64,000 bases of DNA, from the NCBI GenBank assembly GCA_025531455.1, contig JAMYHL010000011.1, positions 682,001 through 746,000 on the forward strand, given 5' to 3'. Every line of letters begins with the position of its first letter. The first letter of the stretch is position 1. The position numbers and the translations under genes are program-made. The stretch comes from Apiotrichum sp. Y4204 (Eukaryota; Basidiomycota; Tremellomycetes; Trichosporonales; Trichosporonaceae). Shown piece by piece: positions 63,634 to 64,000 of the stretch. The notes beneath the pieces were generated by a model. The model did not search any database. It saw nothing but the letters and a program-made list of their open reading frames with translations, and had not been told where the DNA came from.

Positions 63634-64000
63634 CTAAAGCATGACGATACCCAACTCGGACGGCTTGCGCGCCGGGGTCGTCTTGACTCCACCGTCAATC
63701 GGGGCAGTCGACCAGTTGTAGAGGTAGTCTGTTGTCAGTTGACTGCAAAATGTCATCAACTCACATTGCAGCTGTCCATCTCCGGCACCAAACTTTTGCG
63801 GGAGGAGGAACGAGTTGTTGTCCATGATCGACAGTGCGTTGAAGACGTCAAACTGGTTCTGCTTTGCCATGACGAGGACGTCCCCAACAAGTTCATTCAG
63901 GCGGCGCGCCGTCTTGTCCTTGGTCGTCGGGTGGCTCGGGTCGCCGTTGAGCGCCACGTCCGTCGCGTAATAGTACATGTAGGCGGCCTTGAGCACGTCG
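63634..64000 (-). CDS. NMT1: N-myristoyltransferase, 3' end only
   Basis: Partial: the gene continues past the window edge. Visible exons are >64000-63765 and 63728-63634, joined by a 36-nt intron. The protein end matches the glycylpeptide N-tetradecanoyltransferase C-terminal domain: AAYMYYYATDVAL, VGDVLVMAKQNQFDVFNALSIMD, NNSFLLPQKFGAGDGQL, YYLYNWSTAPIDGG, ending GIVML. The C-terminal Leu is the conserved residue whose carboxylate serves as catalytic base in this family. Family knowledge: the enzyme moves myristate from CoA to N-terminal glycines. The start, promoter and total length are not in view. Confidence 0.95.
   Translation of the reverse strand, partial: DVLKAAYMYYYATDVALNGDPSHPTTKDKTARRLNELVGDVLVMAKQNQFDVFNALSIMDNNSFLLPQKFGAGDGQLQCELMTFCSQLTTDYLYNWSTAPIDGGVKTTPARKPSELGIVML

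Noticed and set aside
1..64000. CRISPR array or other prokaryotic-type system
   Set aside because: No regularly spaced direct repeats; intron-rich eukaryotic genes throughout.

Overview
The window reads as nuclear DNA of a basidiomycete yeast. The genes carry many tiny GT-AG introns (33-60 nt, plus at least one GC-AG intron), coding DNA is GC-rich, leaders are pyrimidine-rich, and the conserved proteins look fungal. I infer a tremellomycete, most likely near Trichosporon/Cutaneotrichosporon/Vanrija, but nothing here proves the genus. All gene models were built by hand from splice signals, reading-frame continuity and family similarity. Phases were checked by length arithmetic, but individual boundaries may be off by a base or two.

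Layout, left to right: 1-2.6 kb, no gene. 2.6-9.2 kb (-), a 2,041-aa HEATR5/Laa1 HEAT-repeat protein of AP-1 trafficking. 11.6-14.9 kb (-), ribosomal proteins S13 and S6, with a shared upstream motif. 17.0-21.7 kb (+), a P5B transport ATPase. 22.2-23.0 kb, an unresolved short transcript. 23.2-25.6 kb (-), an eight-exon gene I do not recognise. 25.8-29.9 kb, a divergent pair: an RWD+DUF1115 protein (-) and UTP21 (+). 30.3-34.8 kb (-), a Rax2-like polarity marker with a C-terminal SH3 domain. 37.5-38.9 kb (+), PEX19. 39.5-41.6 kb (-), PUS1. 42.2-45.2 kb (-), an F-box-like/Cys-rich protein. 47.1-49.4 kb (+), a four-CX9C protein (CHCHD5/Mix14 type) and an unrecognised coiled-coil protein. 50.3-50.7 kb (-), a small secreted double-psi beta-barrel protein. 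50.7-56.3 kb, a long gene-poor stretch. 56.3-58.5 kb (+), a Ser-rich protein full of RRxS sites. 59.2-64 kb (-), five co-directional genes: a CoA-binding protein, two paralogous cupins, an SRAP/HMCES DNA-repair protein ending in a PCNA-binding box, and the 3' end of N-myristoyltransferase, which is cut by the window edge.

Most genes are independent housekeeping units. Functional groupings that can be argued are ribosome production (RPS13, RPS6, UTP21, PUS1), membrane and organelle traffic (HEATR5, P5B ATPase, PEX19, Rax2) and genome maintenance (SRAP/HMCES). I found no CRISPR array, prokaryotic operon, viral gene or intact transposon, and no tRNA I can support. The most informative leads are the two PCNA-box candidates in the SRAP protein, the Rax2-SH3 fusion, the tandem cupin duplication, the shared ribosomal-gene upstream motif, a possible upstream GC-AG exon in the HEATR5 gene, and the unrecognised Cys-rich and coiled-coil genes.
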